Source: Blasia pusilla (taxonomy: Eukaryota > Marchantiophyta > Marchantiopsida > Blasiales). From it: a DNA stretch of 64,000 nt. Both the position numbers and the translations under genes were made by a program. The stretch lies in contig CM114274.1 of assembly GCA_050084515.1 (NCBI GenBank), forward strand, positions 36,952,001-37,016,000, read 5' to 3'. This document shows positions 45,401 to 57,209 of this stretch, one piece after another. Below the pieces are notes generated by a model, which did no database searches, was not told where the DNA came from, and worked only from the letters and a program-made list of their open reading frames with translations. Positions within the stretch are counted from its first letter, which is position 1. Every line of letters begins with the position of its first letter.

Positions 45401-47339
45401 TACTCATAAGACTATAGCTTGAGATGCTTGTCTAATGGGGTCCAATAAAAGAGAAAATGAACTCCAAAACTTCTTTACCCTTAAGGGATATCCCTTCTCT
45501 CATATATAATGCTTGTGACCCATCCACACTACAATCGTGATAACCCTTTCTACAATAAAATACAAGCATCCATTGAATCATTCAAATTTAGATACTTTTT
45601 GGATCTCCAAGTAAGGAGAAATACCCCTCTTCGAATGAGTATTTCTATGTTCCTTCAAAGATTTGGCAATACACAATGACTATTCTTCACAAAATATATC
45701 TTCATGTTGTATGAGTGCTCTCTAATTTTATAAGGACACCATTGGATATGATAATATTTGGATCTAGCATTCTTTCTCACTTCCATTAGAGAAGTAAATT
45801 TCCTTTAACCTTTCTTTCAAATCACTCTCATTCACACCTCCTAGTTTCTAGACCAACTCGTGCTCTAGCTTGGGTCCTAACTCATTTTTTTAATCCCAAA
45901 ATGCACCTTACAACACTCCAGAGCCTCTCTCTAGACATATTACTTGGTCCATCCTAATCCATAACAATGGATTAAGGGCCAATTTCACAAATGGAAAGTG
46001 AATTAAAGGAAAAATTTTAGGACGGTTCTACACTATTAAGAAGCCCAAAAAAAGAGGTACCATTCACATATAGATTTTTAACCTCCTTTAGAGTTTGATC
46101 TCAACCTAGAGGCATCGATGCCATATCTCCCTAAGAAGGCCTAAAAAAAGTTCAAGATATATACTTCCCTCCTTTATAAGTCAAGTAAGACACTTTGATA
46201 GCCTAATTTCTAAAAAGTATTTCCAATTCTTGGTTATTCAACTCAAACAAAGAAAATTCTCTTGGGTCTTCTTATAAGTAAGAAACAAGAGGATTTGAGG
46301 CTCAATACAAAGAGTTAGAAATATCACATGGCTAATCAAGGTTGTAAAAGGGAAGAACCCTTTCCTTCTCTTTGTTATGGTATTTTAGTTAAGCAAGAGT
46401 AGAGAGCGTGCCTTGGTAGAGAGATTATATATGGAGTTAGGTGTGGAGAGGCCAAGAGTCACCTACTGAACTCCATTGGAGACATGTCTAGCATAAGTCA
46501 CCCTTTAGGATCTTAGTTGGATCCTTCTTGAAGATTTCTTGTTAGTGCTACTATATGTTGGTTAGTTAGTACTATTACATGTTGTGTAGATTGGGGTGAT
46601 CTGTGAATACAAGTTATCTTCTGGGAGTCTTGGGGGCTTGGAGGGTTAAATATCCCAAAGGAAGGATTAAAGAGGATTATCTTTCTACAATTGAACCTTC
46701 CAAGCACAAACTAGGGTAGAGTGTTAGTGATGGTGGATTAGATATATATATTCCTTCACATTTAGGATGGGTTTGGAGCCATTTTTATTTGGTGTATCAT
46801 AGAGCAGTGTTTCCCACTTGATTTTTATTGCATGGCTTCTATATGTGCTTGTGCACATATGGATATGATGGTTTAATTTAAGTGTATGTAAGTATATATC
46901 ATAGAGATGTGTGTTATGTAATGATATGTAAATGCATGATACCTTTTATTTTAATAGTATGATCCATCATGATTTTTTTGCATTTTTTTGTGATGTTGTT
47001 TTTAAAATAAATCCAAAATCTATTTTAATAAAAAAAATCTTGGATTTGGATAGTAATAAATAGTGCTTAAATTTCTTAAATGAAAAAGAGCCCCCAAAGA
47101 TTCTCACTCCCTCTAGAATTTCGTAGTTTTTCTTGAGTTGGACTGAACAACCGACTTGTGTAATGCAGAAGTTGTTCTATTTCTTTGAGATCTTTCTAAT
47201 ATATGATTTCTCATGAAAAAAATCATAGAGGTATCCACATGGGCCGTAAAGTTTTGATCCCAATTTGATGTAGCTAAAATTATCATGTCGTGAATTATTT
47301 CAATATCACATTCCTCAATCCATTCAAATGGTAGTCCTC
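42416..47339. other. AT-rich DNA, probably old retroelement debris
   Basis: No ORF with recognisable domains (43947-44294, 44544-44777 and 45145-45384 are unconvincing). 46720-46950 contains a phrase (GATGTGTGTTATGTAATGATATGTAAATGCATGA) split by point changes from one in the LTR of gypsy copy 3 (near 33683-33712), so a fragment of that LTR may lie here. The part from about 45400 to 47300 could be the decayed integrase/LTR side of the gypsy on the minus strand at 47340-49100, but I cannot read motifs in it. Confidence 0.3.
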
Positions 47340-49100
47340 ATCTCGACTTTGGTAATATCCTCCCCCTCCTCAAAACACAACGACTTCCTAGCTTGGAGGT
47401 AGTAGGTGAGGGCAAGTTTCCTATTGCAACAACTTTGTCTTAGTCAGGTCAAATCTCTTCCCTATCAATGGCAGAGCCACTAAACCTTCCTTACGCTTCC
47501 ATAATAGAAAATATACATGTATGCATATTAAGTGAAAATTGATATTTTAGCACCTCTCCAAGATTGTGCATAAGATAATTTATTTATAATCCGTAGAAAG
47601 TGTAGTCATCAAAAAATTCCTCCATATATGTGTTGATTAAATAAATAAAAATAGTCATAACTTGTTAAAAGGTACTAGGATCATTGACCAAACCTAAAGC
47701 CAAATTAGAGAACAAAATTACTCCCAATGAGAACACAAATATTTTTTTGTGTTGATCTTCAATAGCAATTGCAACGTCATTGTAGCATGAAAATCCATAT
47801 GAGTTCCTCCCATGTGGTTGTTTATAAGAGTAATGAATGGCAAGGGAGACTTGCCCTATATCGTCACCTCATCGAGTGCTTGATAATCCATGCATACATG
47901 TAGCTTTTTTCACAAATTCTTGGCCCTTTTTCTTCCAAGCTCTAACCAACGGAGATATTCATTTATAATGATAAATTGTATAGATAATATTGGATTTTAA
48001 TAACTTTGTAATTCCCTCGCTACTAACCCCTATACGTGTAGATTCATACAATAAGGTTTGATTTTTATGAGGACTTCTCCAAGTTATAAAGATACACAAT
48101 GAATACACATTGACTTGGGAATTCCTTACATATCCTCATAATTCCATGAATGGCTAAAGCTTGTATTATGTAGAAATTGCCTTCTAGTCGACTACCTCCT
48201 CAAGTTTCAATTTGACTCCTTCTGAGAATTCCAAACTAACCTTCAAATTGGAGGATTATTGTTAAAGGTTATTGCTTGGTATGGACCAAGATCTATATAA
48301 GAATTCAATCATAATTTTTTTGGGCATATTCTTGGATCTCTCCATCCATGTTATCCATCTTCCCTCTGTCTTGTACTTCATATCCCTATGCTTATCATGC
48401 TCAATATTCTTCATTTATGAAATGCAAAATATGGCAAACTATTTCAATAGACCATCAATATATTTCTTCTTACACACGCTTTTTGGGTTGTATTAGATTC
48501 TAAATTTAACACTAAATTTTTTGCGTTTCCTAAATACTAAGATAATTCCTATGTGGATATAAGTCTAATTTTCTATATTTTCCTTACGCACTGAAAAGAT
48601 GGAAGGATGCATAAGTCCAATCCATTCAAAATATTTCTAAGGATAAGAAACATTAGTGGTTATGAACTATTTTCAAGACACAATGTGTGAGCATCATCCC
48701 TTTAATCCCAAAGATTGATAAGTATGATAGGAATTAATATTAGACCTTGCTCCCAAATCAACAATCTCATCATTGATTTTGGCCCCTACAATTGTAATGG
48801 AAAACGTTTGATTGTCCATATCCAAAATATAAGATAAGTTGAAGAGCAATTGATCTTATATTACCAAAACACCTTTCTTGAACATATCCTTGAGTTTTTC
48901 CAATACACATAAGTCTTTGATGAAAACTTGGAAAGGATGGTATGATCTTTGCGAATAACTCTTGGGTTCATAAACCCTTTCTTTTGGTTTATGTGAATAG
49001 TATGCTTTCTTCCTCAATTTTTGTGGGGGTATCATGATGTTGGATGAATGACCCACCATTAGATCTTGCATTCTTAGCGAGGAAGGAGATAAGTAAACAT
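47340..49100 (-). mobile_element. Ty3/gypsy relic (protease and reverse transcriptase)
   Basis: Minus strand. At 49071-48856 a frame ends KKGVLVI and leads to a retropepsin-like segment, DMDNQTFSITIVGAKINDE then IVDLGARSNIN (about 48740-48830), where DLGA replaces the D-S-G-A loop. Further down, HVCMDYQALDEVTI (about 47905-47860) matches RVCVDYRALNKVTI of gypsy RT, with SPLPFI, then EDQHKKIFVFSLG, VNDPSTF and MEEFFDDYTFYG-like pieces across frames to about 47580. FxDDF-type catalytic residues appear as FFDDY. This RT differs from the DNMT family (YIDD) and represents a different gypsy clade. Frames are thoroughly broken. Confidence 0.6.
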
Positions 49101-49699
49101 GTACTTATAATTAGTTGAATGGAAAGGCAATGATTTGCGTGAGAGAACATAGGAACGAAAGACTAATCTCACTCATCTTACAAAATCTCAAGAAAAAACT
49201 TAGAAGTGGACAATCAAAAGAAAGGTATAATGTGAAATTTGAGTTTGGTGCATAGCTTGAGCATAGTGATTTGGATTGTAGAATTGCTATTGGACAACTT
49301 TTTCTTTAGAGTAATTTATTAATAGTGTGCATAAACTTGAGTTCTTGGAATTTGGAAGTTCCAAGAATTCAATAAATGTTCCAACATTTTCTTTGAATGA
49401 GTTGTGAATTCAAAATTTTTCAATAAGATGAATATCACTTGTGGATGTTGCATGACTTATACATATTTTTATTACGTAAATATAATTTGATGGATGAGCT
49501 TGACACAGTTTGCAACTAAAAATGGGATCTAAGTATTATGTACTTAGTATGATGTGATATACCTAGCTCAAGATAGCGAAGTGTATTGCACCTTCTTGCA
49601 AGAATTACTAACATCCTAACATAATACACTCATGGTATTAGACAAGCTACCATATTTTAGTTCCATGGAGGGGATTTTTGAGTTGAACTTGCATATATT
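49101..49699. other. AT-rich DNA, no gene seen
   Basis: No recognised coding or repeat feature. Confidence 0.4.
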
Positions 49700-49980
49700 T
49701 CAAGTCGATGGTATCCGAAACTTTTATGAGGGCATGCCTAATCCACCTATTAATGAACAACGTGGGATCTTCTAGGTTGAAACTCAATTTTACCAACGAG
49801 AACAATGAGCCATTTGTATTTCCTTCCCATGTGGAGGAGTGCTTCTACGTTGAACATCCATATCTAGAAGGATGGAAGTTTATGATTATGCATATTTCTT
49901 GCAATTGTTATGCCCTTCAACAACTAGGCTTTATGGGATCACGTATGAGCCTTGAGAGAGTTACGCATAGTGCAATCTAG
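49700..49980 (+). pseudogene. CACTA transposase C-terminal fragment
   Basis: A 90-residue frame contains NENNEPFVFPSHVEECFYVE and then HPYLEGWKFMI. The pattern (D/E)PFxLxSHxxQxFYVxDPxxxGWxVVI is the segment near the end of TNP2-type CACTA transposase proteins, after the DUF4218 block. It is isolated from the CACTA relic at 26480-29790 and may be a second copy. Short size and lack of neighbouring blocks limit certainty. Confidence 0.45.
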
Positions 49981-51289
49981 AGGATGATTATATATATATA
50001 TATATGGATATCAAGATAGTAGAGTACTATGAACCTCCACATGACCTATGATTTACTTCAAAATAATTATTTGTTGTGAAAATAAGTATAAATATCACAA
50101 AAAAGTCAATTATCTTGGATCTCTTATCTCATTGTCCTCTTTATCCCTTCCCTCTTGTCTCTCATCAATTTGTATCATCTTCATTTGTAAGCTTCTTTTG
50201 AAACAAAGTCTAAATCTAATTCTACTAAGCGATCAACTAGGACTTGTTGGAAGTACTACTAAAAAATTCGAGGGTGATTTTGTATTTGCCACATGTTTCC
50301 TAGGTTCAATGCTCCAACTTTTGGGCGTTCTCTACCAATGGAAATTTTCTAATAATATTTTCCCAAAATCAGATTTTGTACTCCACATTACCCTTTGCTC
50401 TTTCTACATTGTTTACTTTTACCTTATTATCATAGCCATTAATACATTGACTCCACATTACTCTTTGCTCTTTCTACATTTTTTACTTTTACCTAATTAT
50501 CATAGCCATAAATATATTGTGATGAATCTAATATCAATTTTTTTGTGATAAAAAGGGAGAAAATAACTTCTTGGACATCATTATAACTCCATGCGATGTC
50601 AGTTAAATCAATATGAGCCTCCACCAAACTTTTTTTACCCTTAAAAGCATCATCCATGTGGAAAAGAAAGAATGTAGAAATGACTTATGCAAACTAGAAA
50701 AATTACCAAAGATTTTTGCGAGTCAAGTTTCGACATGCAAGTATATTGCAAGTCCTTACACTTGCTATGAATTATTTCCAATCTCACTCACTAAAATATC
50801 ACTCATTTTAAAAAATATGAGTTCTTTGCGTCTACTTACACTTGAAAAACATTTCACACCCGCACAAGGGTGTGAAACTTGTCCTTTGTTCATACCAAAG
50901 TCACAAAATATTCACAAAATTCACACTTGTAAAGAAAAATACTTGTAGTAGATTTATGGTATAGCTCATAAATCAAACGTATATAGTAACAATGCATATA
51001 AAGACAAGATAAGAGGTCATTGTATTTATAGGCAACAAGCTTGATCTTTCATTTGTAAATATTTTTGGTTGTATACTCTTTGTTTATATTCCAAGTAAAA
51101 AGCATAAAAAGTTATATGGAAAAGCAAAAAGATGTATCTTCTTGTATTATGCTATAGATTCTAAGGGTTATGGATGTTATAATCCTTCCTCTATGAATTC
51201 TTGCACTAGTAGAGATATGATGTTTTATGAAATGAAATCATCGTATGAAAAACCAATCTACTTTAGATTATTACTATTCATAGTGAGCT
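49981..51289. other. AT-rich DNA with one short tandem duplication
   Basis: ORFs at 50048-50548 and 50613-50948 are AT-driven and lack motifs. The duplication at 50380-50519 lies inside the first of them. Confidence 0.4.
50380..50519. repeat. 70-bp tandem duplication
   Basis: ACTCCACATTACCCTTTGCTC at 50380 returns at 50450 (ACTCCACATTACTCTTTGCTC), followed in both by TTTCTACATT and TTATCATAGCCAT. Period 70, about 93% similar by eye. Confidence 0.85.
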
Positions 51290-52870
51290 CATTTAGAATA
51301 TAGGAAGGGATAATCAAGGAGCATCATCCAAGAATACCAATAGAGGACCAAGAAAAGTGATGAAATCTCATAGGTTTGGGAGTCCATAGTTTGAAAGGTT
51401 GAGACCCTAAGTAATTGAATCTGGCGAAGCTTCGAATAGAAGACGTGGAATAATCCATCAATCATATGTTGCAAGAGTGATTGAATAGATTATTCTAGTA
51501 ATCATTCAACTTACAAACTTAGAACATCAAACATGATAAGACATACTATGGAGAGATTCATGCATGATGCCTTCTTTTCTATTCATTATGCATACATTTT
51601 CAAGACTAGTATAAGTGCATGCAATGCACAAGTTTATATTACCTCCTATAATTAACTCTCAAAATTCTCAAGTGCCATTTTAAATCAATTTGAGCAATCC
51701 TATTAGCTCAAAAGACTAGCGATCCCATTGGTCGAAGGTGCCAAGTGTTAAGAAGAGAGTTTGCAAAATGAAGGAGCATTCTCCAATAATAACATAGATT
51801 CTTCAAGTATAGGAATCGAGCACTCTTGAAGAGGAAATTCGTAAGCCAAAGTGGGTTGAAGCTATGGATAAAGAGTTTGCAATCTTGAATTTTTTTTTTG
51901 GAGTTAATTGATCTTTCACAAGGTAAGGAGGTGATTGGATGGAGATGGGTGTTCAAGATGAAGCGTAGTTCGAATGGCAATGCTAGTAGATATAAGCAAG
52001 GTTGCACAGAAATAGACCAACGGGTCCTCAACCTCAATTTTTTTGGTATCATAATGGCCTATGCGGGCTTGGGATGCGGGAATATCTGAGGGCTTAGATT
52101 TACTTATTAGGGGAGGCGAGCACGGATTGAGTGGATGTGCGGGCTATGAGCCCTGCCTTGGCAAGCATAGGTCTATACAACATGATACAAGACCCTCGAA
52201 CCGGCTTGCATAAGGTCCATCCAAGCTTGCAAGGCGTGCACTCAGTGGCATCAGAGCCCGCGGATAGCCCTCCTAGTTACCTATACATGCCTTGTCGCAT
52301 GCCCGCCGTATATATTTAGGGTTGCATAAGGATCAAACAAGCTCAAAGAGCTTGAGATTGTAAGATTAGAAAAATCCTAGAGATCCGTAAATTTAAAGTT
52401 TCTTGTTCAGATTCTTCATTTGATTCTTTAAGAGTTTAGGATATGTATTCTTAGAGTTTAAGATTGGAAGTGGTGCAATACGTTGAGCCTCCAAGAAATA
52501 AGCAATTTTTGCCTTATCTTGAAAAAAATATTGAATATAGAGAAGCAACCATATACGGCAACATGAGACTTACTTTGGTTGAATATTTTATTTGTAGATA
52601 CATGCTTAGAATGTTAATATCCAATTTTCTTATAATCAAAATATATCAATTGTATTCATTTGGGGAAAAATCTAATATTTCATGCAAGTACAAAGTACAT
52701 GAGGAGCATTATCACTTCATTAGAGAAAGGTCTTAGCAAGTGAAGTAAAGCTTATATATGTGAAGAGTAATTTGATGAAAATGTTGACTAAGGCACTATC
52801 TAGAGACATGTTTCATTTCTCTAGATTCCATTTACGTGTAAAGGATATATGGTTAATTTTCAAGGGGATT
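51290..52870 (+). mobile_element. Ty1/copia relic with an inserted GC-richer block
   Basis: Plus strand. The start of a copia RT is readable: EEEIRKPKWVEAMDKEFAIL (about 51830-51885), then VIGWRWVFKMKRSSNG and SRYK (about 51931-51996). The end of a copia RNase H is at 52690-52870: VHEEHYHFIRERS and, across stops and a frame change, a SRDMFHFSRFHLRVKDIW-like tail and a GIVN LTR-edge phrase. Between them, most of the RT and RNase H are missing and a GC-richer block (52020-52330) with a primer-binding-site-like sequence has taken their place. Confidence 0.6.
52247..52258 (+). other. Primer-binding-site-like sequence
   Basis: TGGCATCAGAGC differs at one base from TGGTATCAGAGC, the usual binding site for the 3' end of initiator methionine tRNA in plant LTR retrotransposons. 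It suggests that the GC-richer block 52020-52330 is a piece of another LTR element (LTR end plus leader). Confidence 0.5.
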
Positions 52871-53104
52871 GTTAATAGATGCCGGATCTCAATAAAACTC
52901 AAGTAGTTTAATAGGGTGGCATTTAGAGAGATATGTAAGAAAATATTGTATATAGGTTCATGTGACTTGTGTGTGCATTTTTCACAATCTAGGATAAGAT
53001 GATACACTTCTTGTGAGAATTACAGGGAAAACCTTCCTTGCATCTATATTTTATATAAAGAAAGAGGAATGAGGCTTACTCATTTCTTTTGTGTATATTA
53101 TCAT

Positions 53105-53170
53105 TCTTCTTGTTTATGTAAGCTTACTCTCTTTCTCCTGAGAGAGAGTAAGCTTACATAAACAAGAAGA
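53105..53170. repeat. Perfect 28-bp hairpin beside the GA microsatellite
   Basis: Bases 53105-53132 are exactly reverse-complementary to 53143-53170 (arms contain TTTATGTAAGCTTACTCTCT), with a 10-base loop. It lies 20 bases from the start of the (GA)n tract. Confidence 0.9.
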
Positions 53171-53188
53171 GTGAGATTTCTCTCTCTC

Positions 53189-53344
<156 letters not shown>

Positions 53345-53830
53345 TCTCTATATTATATGACTCTAATTCTTCTATCAATATTCACAGTAGTATCAGTTTG
53401 AAAGTCCTTTACATTTACTTTGACTAGTAGAGTAGTTTATGAGAATGAGAGTGCTCAAAATATGTGAATATCAGATTTTGGTCCATATAAAGATTGTATC
53501 CAAGTTTGGATACTCATTGAGAATCAATACATTAGAGTCTAGTCTGATCAAATTAGCTAGAAAATTTCCTTCCTCCATAAGAAGATATGATATGATCCTC
53601 TCAGATTATAACTATTTGAATAGACATATTTTGGTCTGATCAGTGTGTCACTAAACAAAACATCTATATTTCCATGGTATCTATGATAATGTCACTACAA
53701 TAATTGAAGAGTGGAATCCCTTGTATGTTGAAGAAGATAACTATGGTGTGGATGGATTTCCACTTAACTCATGCCCCCAACTATATCAAGGCTATGGCTT
53801 CTCATTTGCATTCTCCATTCCCATAATATA

Positions 53831-53872
53831 CTAGGTGGAAGTTTGCTTCTACACAAGCAAACTTCCACCTAG
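53831..53872. repeat. Perfect 18-bp hairpin
   Basis: CTAGGTGGAAGTTTGCTT (53831-53848) pairs exactly with 53855-53872; loop CTACAC. No flanking gene. Confidence 0.85.
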
Positions 53873-54389
53873 GAGTGATTTCCCATATTCCAATACATAC
53901 TAGACACTACACTATACACGGAGAATGCTTCTTGCTTTTCAAACCTTTTTCACAAATGAAGGATAAAAATGATTCTCATGAGTAATAATTTTTTTAAAAC
54001 TTTTTTATGCGAGCATGATTAATTAAGTGGAAGGCATTTAGGCATCTCACATATATGCTCTAATGTCTAAGACAAAATTTTCCCCGAAGTGGAGGAGAAA
54101 TAACAGAGAAGACCATAATAGTAACTAGAGTGATGGCCTTGCTATGGGTAAGGGAAATATTGTCTAGCACCTTTAATTTAACTACCATATTAACGTAATT
54201 ATTTTTAAAAGTGTATAAACAATAGAAGAATTATTAAAAGAAAAGTGTTAAAACATAGGAGGAGGGTTCCCTAGCCCCATCCTCCGGGAATAACATAGAT
54301 TGAAATTAGGCCAACGAGTAGCCCTACCCTAATACATGCTCTAAACCCTTGCCATATGCCAAGACCAATGTTCAAGGAGATTTAGGGTT

Positions 54390-54611
54390 GTGAGTAACCT
54401 TAAATATTTGAGATTTTCGGAGCCCACTTTCAGGTTATCGGTAGGGTTTTGGAAACATCTAATAGGATTCTGGAAGCTGACGGACATACATGTGCGACGT
54501 CAGAATACTATTGATTTCCAGTTGGAACTAATTGGAAAGTGTTCATATCTGAGCACGTTGCCGATTTTTGACCCAGATGATATTTCAGATGGACAGATTG
54601 TGGTTGGATGA
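54390..54611 (+). CDS. Small ORF of unknown nature (73 codons)
   Basis: The frame has balanced composition compared with its AT-rich flanks and reads, for example, LSVGFWKHLIGFWKL and LIGKCSYLSTLPIFDPDD. I recognise no family. It may be a fragment of a retroelement leader or gag next to the copia LTR at 54880; a real host gene is unlikely. Confidence 0.15.
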   Translation: MSNLKYLRFSEPTFRLSVGFWKHLIGFWKLTDIHVRRQNTIDFQLELIGKCSYLSTLPIFDPDDISDGQIVVG

Positions 54612-54879
54612 CTTCCTAGCAGCCAAAAACCTCATGCTCAAACATGAATTTTGAGTGCGGTGGACGACATGATCGCCTTAAGGATAGAATCTATAATTGG
54701 ATTGATTTTGACTTAGTCCTTGGTAGAATATTTTGTAAAGTTTGTAGGAGGGAAAGGGGAAGGGGAAGAATGTCTTTTTGAGAGATGGAGCAATTCATTC
54801 CAAGGTTTCATCCTTTACTGATCATGCCAAGTCCGACAAGCACATCAAGCTTACATGGGCTGCAAATGGGGGTAAGAAG

Positions 54880-55188
54880 TGTGGAAAATTGCTAAAGAAG
54901 CATAATTGGTGGGAAACGGCTCTCACACGTACACACCACCATGGAGAATAAAATTTGCAACGAGAGAATGAGTGGAGGCTAGTCCCCTTCTTAATTATAT
55001 AGGGTATGTACAAACAACCCTAACCCTAACATTAACCATAGTCCCGAGTTAGACTAACTATGATTAACTAATCCTAGTTAAGATAATCGCGCTTAATTGA
55101 GTAACCAAGATTAAGCTTCCCTACTTTGTGTGAGTACAAAATGTAGCAGTTCAGGTGTCTCATAAGTTTGACTGAAACTCAATCTTCA
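54880..55188 (-). repeat. 3' LTR of the copia element
   Basis: On the minus strand, GAGCTTGAGGGGGAGT (the polypurine tract, complement of 55191-55206) is followed by TATTGAAGATTGAGTTTCAG, where the LTR begins. The LTR contains CCCTAACCCTAAC-type telomere-like sequence (plus-strand 55016-55030), shared with the old relic near 23785. The far end near 54880 is an estimate. Confidence 0.5.
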
Positions 55189-55189
55189 A

Positions 55190-55314
55190 TACTCCCCCTC
55201 AAGCTCATATCGATATCTCTGACGCTAAAATTATTTCTAAACATTTCAAACTTGTCTCTAGACAATGCCTTTGTAAAGATGTCAGCAATTTGATGATCTA
55301 TATATATATATATT

Positions 55315-55407
<93 letters not shown>

Positions 55408-55701
55408 TTACATTAGATCAATTTCTCCTACAAGCACTTTCTCTCTGATAAAATGATACTGCATCTCAACATGCTTTGTACGAGCATGAAACACAGGGTT
55501 ATTAGCAAGCTTGGTGCTACTAATATTGTCTGCATATATTACACTAGGTCCTAAGTTACTAACACCAATCTCAACAAGTAATTGATGAAGCCACACCACC
55601 TCACATGCTGCATTGGTTGCTCCTATGTATGCAACCTCTGTTGAAGATAAAATAACTGTAGGTTGCTTCTTTAAAGTCCAACTTATAGCTGCGCTTCCCA
55701 A
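55190..55701 (-). pseudogene. copia RNase H, split by an (AT)n microsatellite
   Basis: The frame 55701-55408 reads [66 protein letters not shown] and then stops. After about 105 bases of AT repeat the same protein resumes as [20 protein letters not shown] down to about 55190. In copia elements these halves are joined by about four residues, so the microsatellite has expanded inside the coding sequence. Confidence 0.85.
55298..55403. repeat. (AT)n microsatellite inside copia RNase H
   Basis: About 50 AT units with one interruption (ATTTGATAT near 55310-55320). It replaces roughly four codons expected between GEIDLM and the HQIADIF block. Confidence 0.95.
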
Positions 55702-56205
55702 AGTAAATGAATAATCAGATGTGGAGTGTCGATCAGAGACGCTTCATGCCCAATGAGCATCTATGAATCCATGTAATTGAAAACTTGGAGAAGGTTCAAA
55801 TTAAAGCCCGAATTTAATAGAGAATTTCACATATCGCATAATCCTCCTCACAGCATCAAGATGAGGTTTTCGAGGTGTTTGCATAAATTGGCTCACTAGG
55901 CCAACACCATAACTCAAATATGATCTGGTTATAGTTAGATAGATCAAATTCCCAACCATGCGCCTCTATATATTTGAATCTGCAAGCAAATCTCTTTCAT
56001 CTACTCTTAGCTTCAGACTCTGGTCCAACGATGTAGAGATTGGCTCACAAGCCGTCATACCATATTTTAAAAGCATATGAAGAGCATATTGTCATTGTAG
56101 TAACCACATGCTCTCTCCAACCTTGATAAACTCAATACCAAGGAAGTACTTGAGTTCTCCCAAGTCCTTCATATCAAATTATGCTCGTAACTTAAGCTTG
56201 ACTTG

Positions 56206-56642
56206 TTATACCATTTCTTCAGTACTCCCAGTAATCATGAGATTGTCAACATATAATACAATGAGAACCGTATGATCTTGTCCTCTCAAGACATATAACG
56301 AGGAGTCAGAATCACAAACCCCCTTGTATAGATCTCTATTCAAGAAGGCATTGTCGTCCATGTGATGTAATCTCCACTTCTTACTTACTGCAATTGCAAC
56401 CACTGTTCTCGTAGTCACCATCTTTGCAACATGGCTAAATGTTTCCTCATAATCGATACCATATTGTTGGGCATAGTCCTTAGCCACCAATCTCGCTTTG
56501 TATCTGTTAATTGTACCATCTTGACTGCGTTTGATTTTGTAAACCCATTTGCAATCAATAGCTTCCTTATTGGAAGGTATATCAACCAACTTCCATGTCT
56601 GTTGATGTCTTCATGCAGCAAGCTCTTCCTCCATAACTTCAA
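56206..56642 (-). pseudogene. copia reverse transcriptase, internally deleted
   Basis: KEAIDCKWVYKIKRSQDG, RYKARLVAKDYAQQYGIDYE and ETFSHVAKM (about 56575-56420) give the RT start. After MDDNAFLNRDLYKG the sequence jumps to VCDSDSSLYVLRG and VLIVLYVDNLMITGS, so the middle of the palm is deleted. The catalytic YVDD reads YVDN. No active polymerase can be made. Confidence 0.85.
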
Positions 56643-56822
56643 TCCATTCGACTTTATTTACAACTTCTTCAAAAAAACTCAGCTCCTGTTCTTGAAGGAT
56701 AGTCATCATATGTGCATGATATACCGCAAGGAAACCTTCATTTATGAATCTATGAATTGGATGTGTAACTCTACTTGATCTTCGAAGTTGTTGTTCAGAG
56801 GTAGATGCCTCTAACATCTGAC

Positions 56823-57209
56823 TCAAGCTTGACTAGTGTCAATAGACTGAATATGTACTCTTCCCATCCATGGACTCACAGATTTAACTGATGAATCTAG
56901 GTCCTCTCCTAATCTTGCACTAGTACTTGGGGAAATTAAAGACAATGTCTGTTGGTTTACGATCATGTTCTCCTCCTCGAAAAACAAGTTTAGAGGTGGA
57001 ATACGCTCAGATGGAGCATACCATGACTTTAGCTCATCAAAGAAAACATCTTCACTAATAATAAGCTGCCTAGAGGATGGAATGTAGAACTTATATCCCT
57101 TAGTTCCATCAGCATAGCCAATGAAGATACATCTTTCAGAATTTGGGTCTAATTTCTTACGTCTCTCAGAAGGAACATGAGCATAACAAATACAATTTAA
57201 TACTTTCAT
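56823..57209 (-). pseudogene. copia segment between integrase and reverse transcriptase
   Basis: LNCICYAHVPSERRKKLDPN, then CIFIGYADGTKGYKFYIP and DVFFDELKSWY are the conserved blocks that follow the integrase core in copia polyproteins (VFGCxAYVHVPxxxRxKLDxK, GYxxxxKGYRL). The frame is open for 128 residues. Confidence 0.8.

Noticed and set aside
50048-50548. 166-residue AT-rich ORF with hydrophobic stretches
   Set aside because: Hydrophobicity follows from AT-rich codons; it spans a recent 70-bp duplication and has no homolog I recognise.
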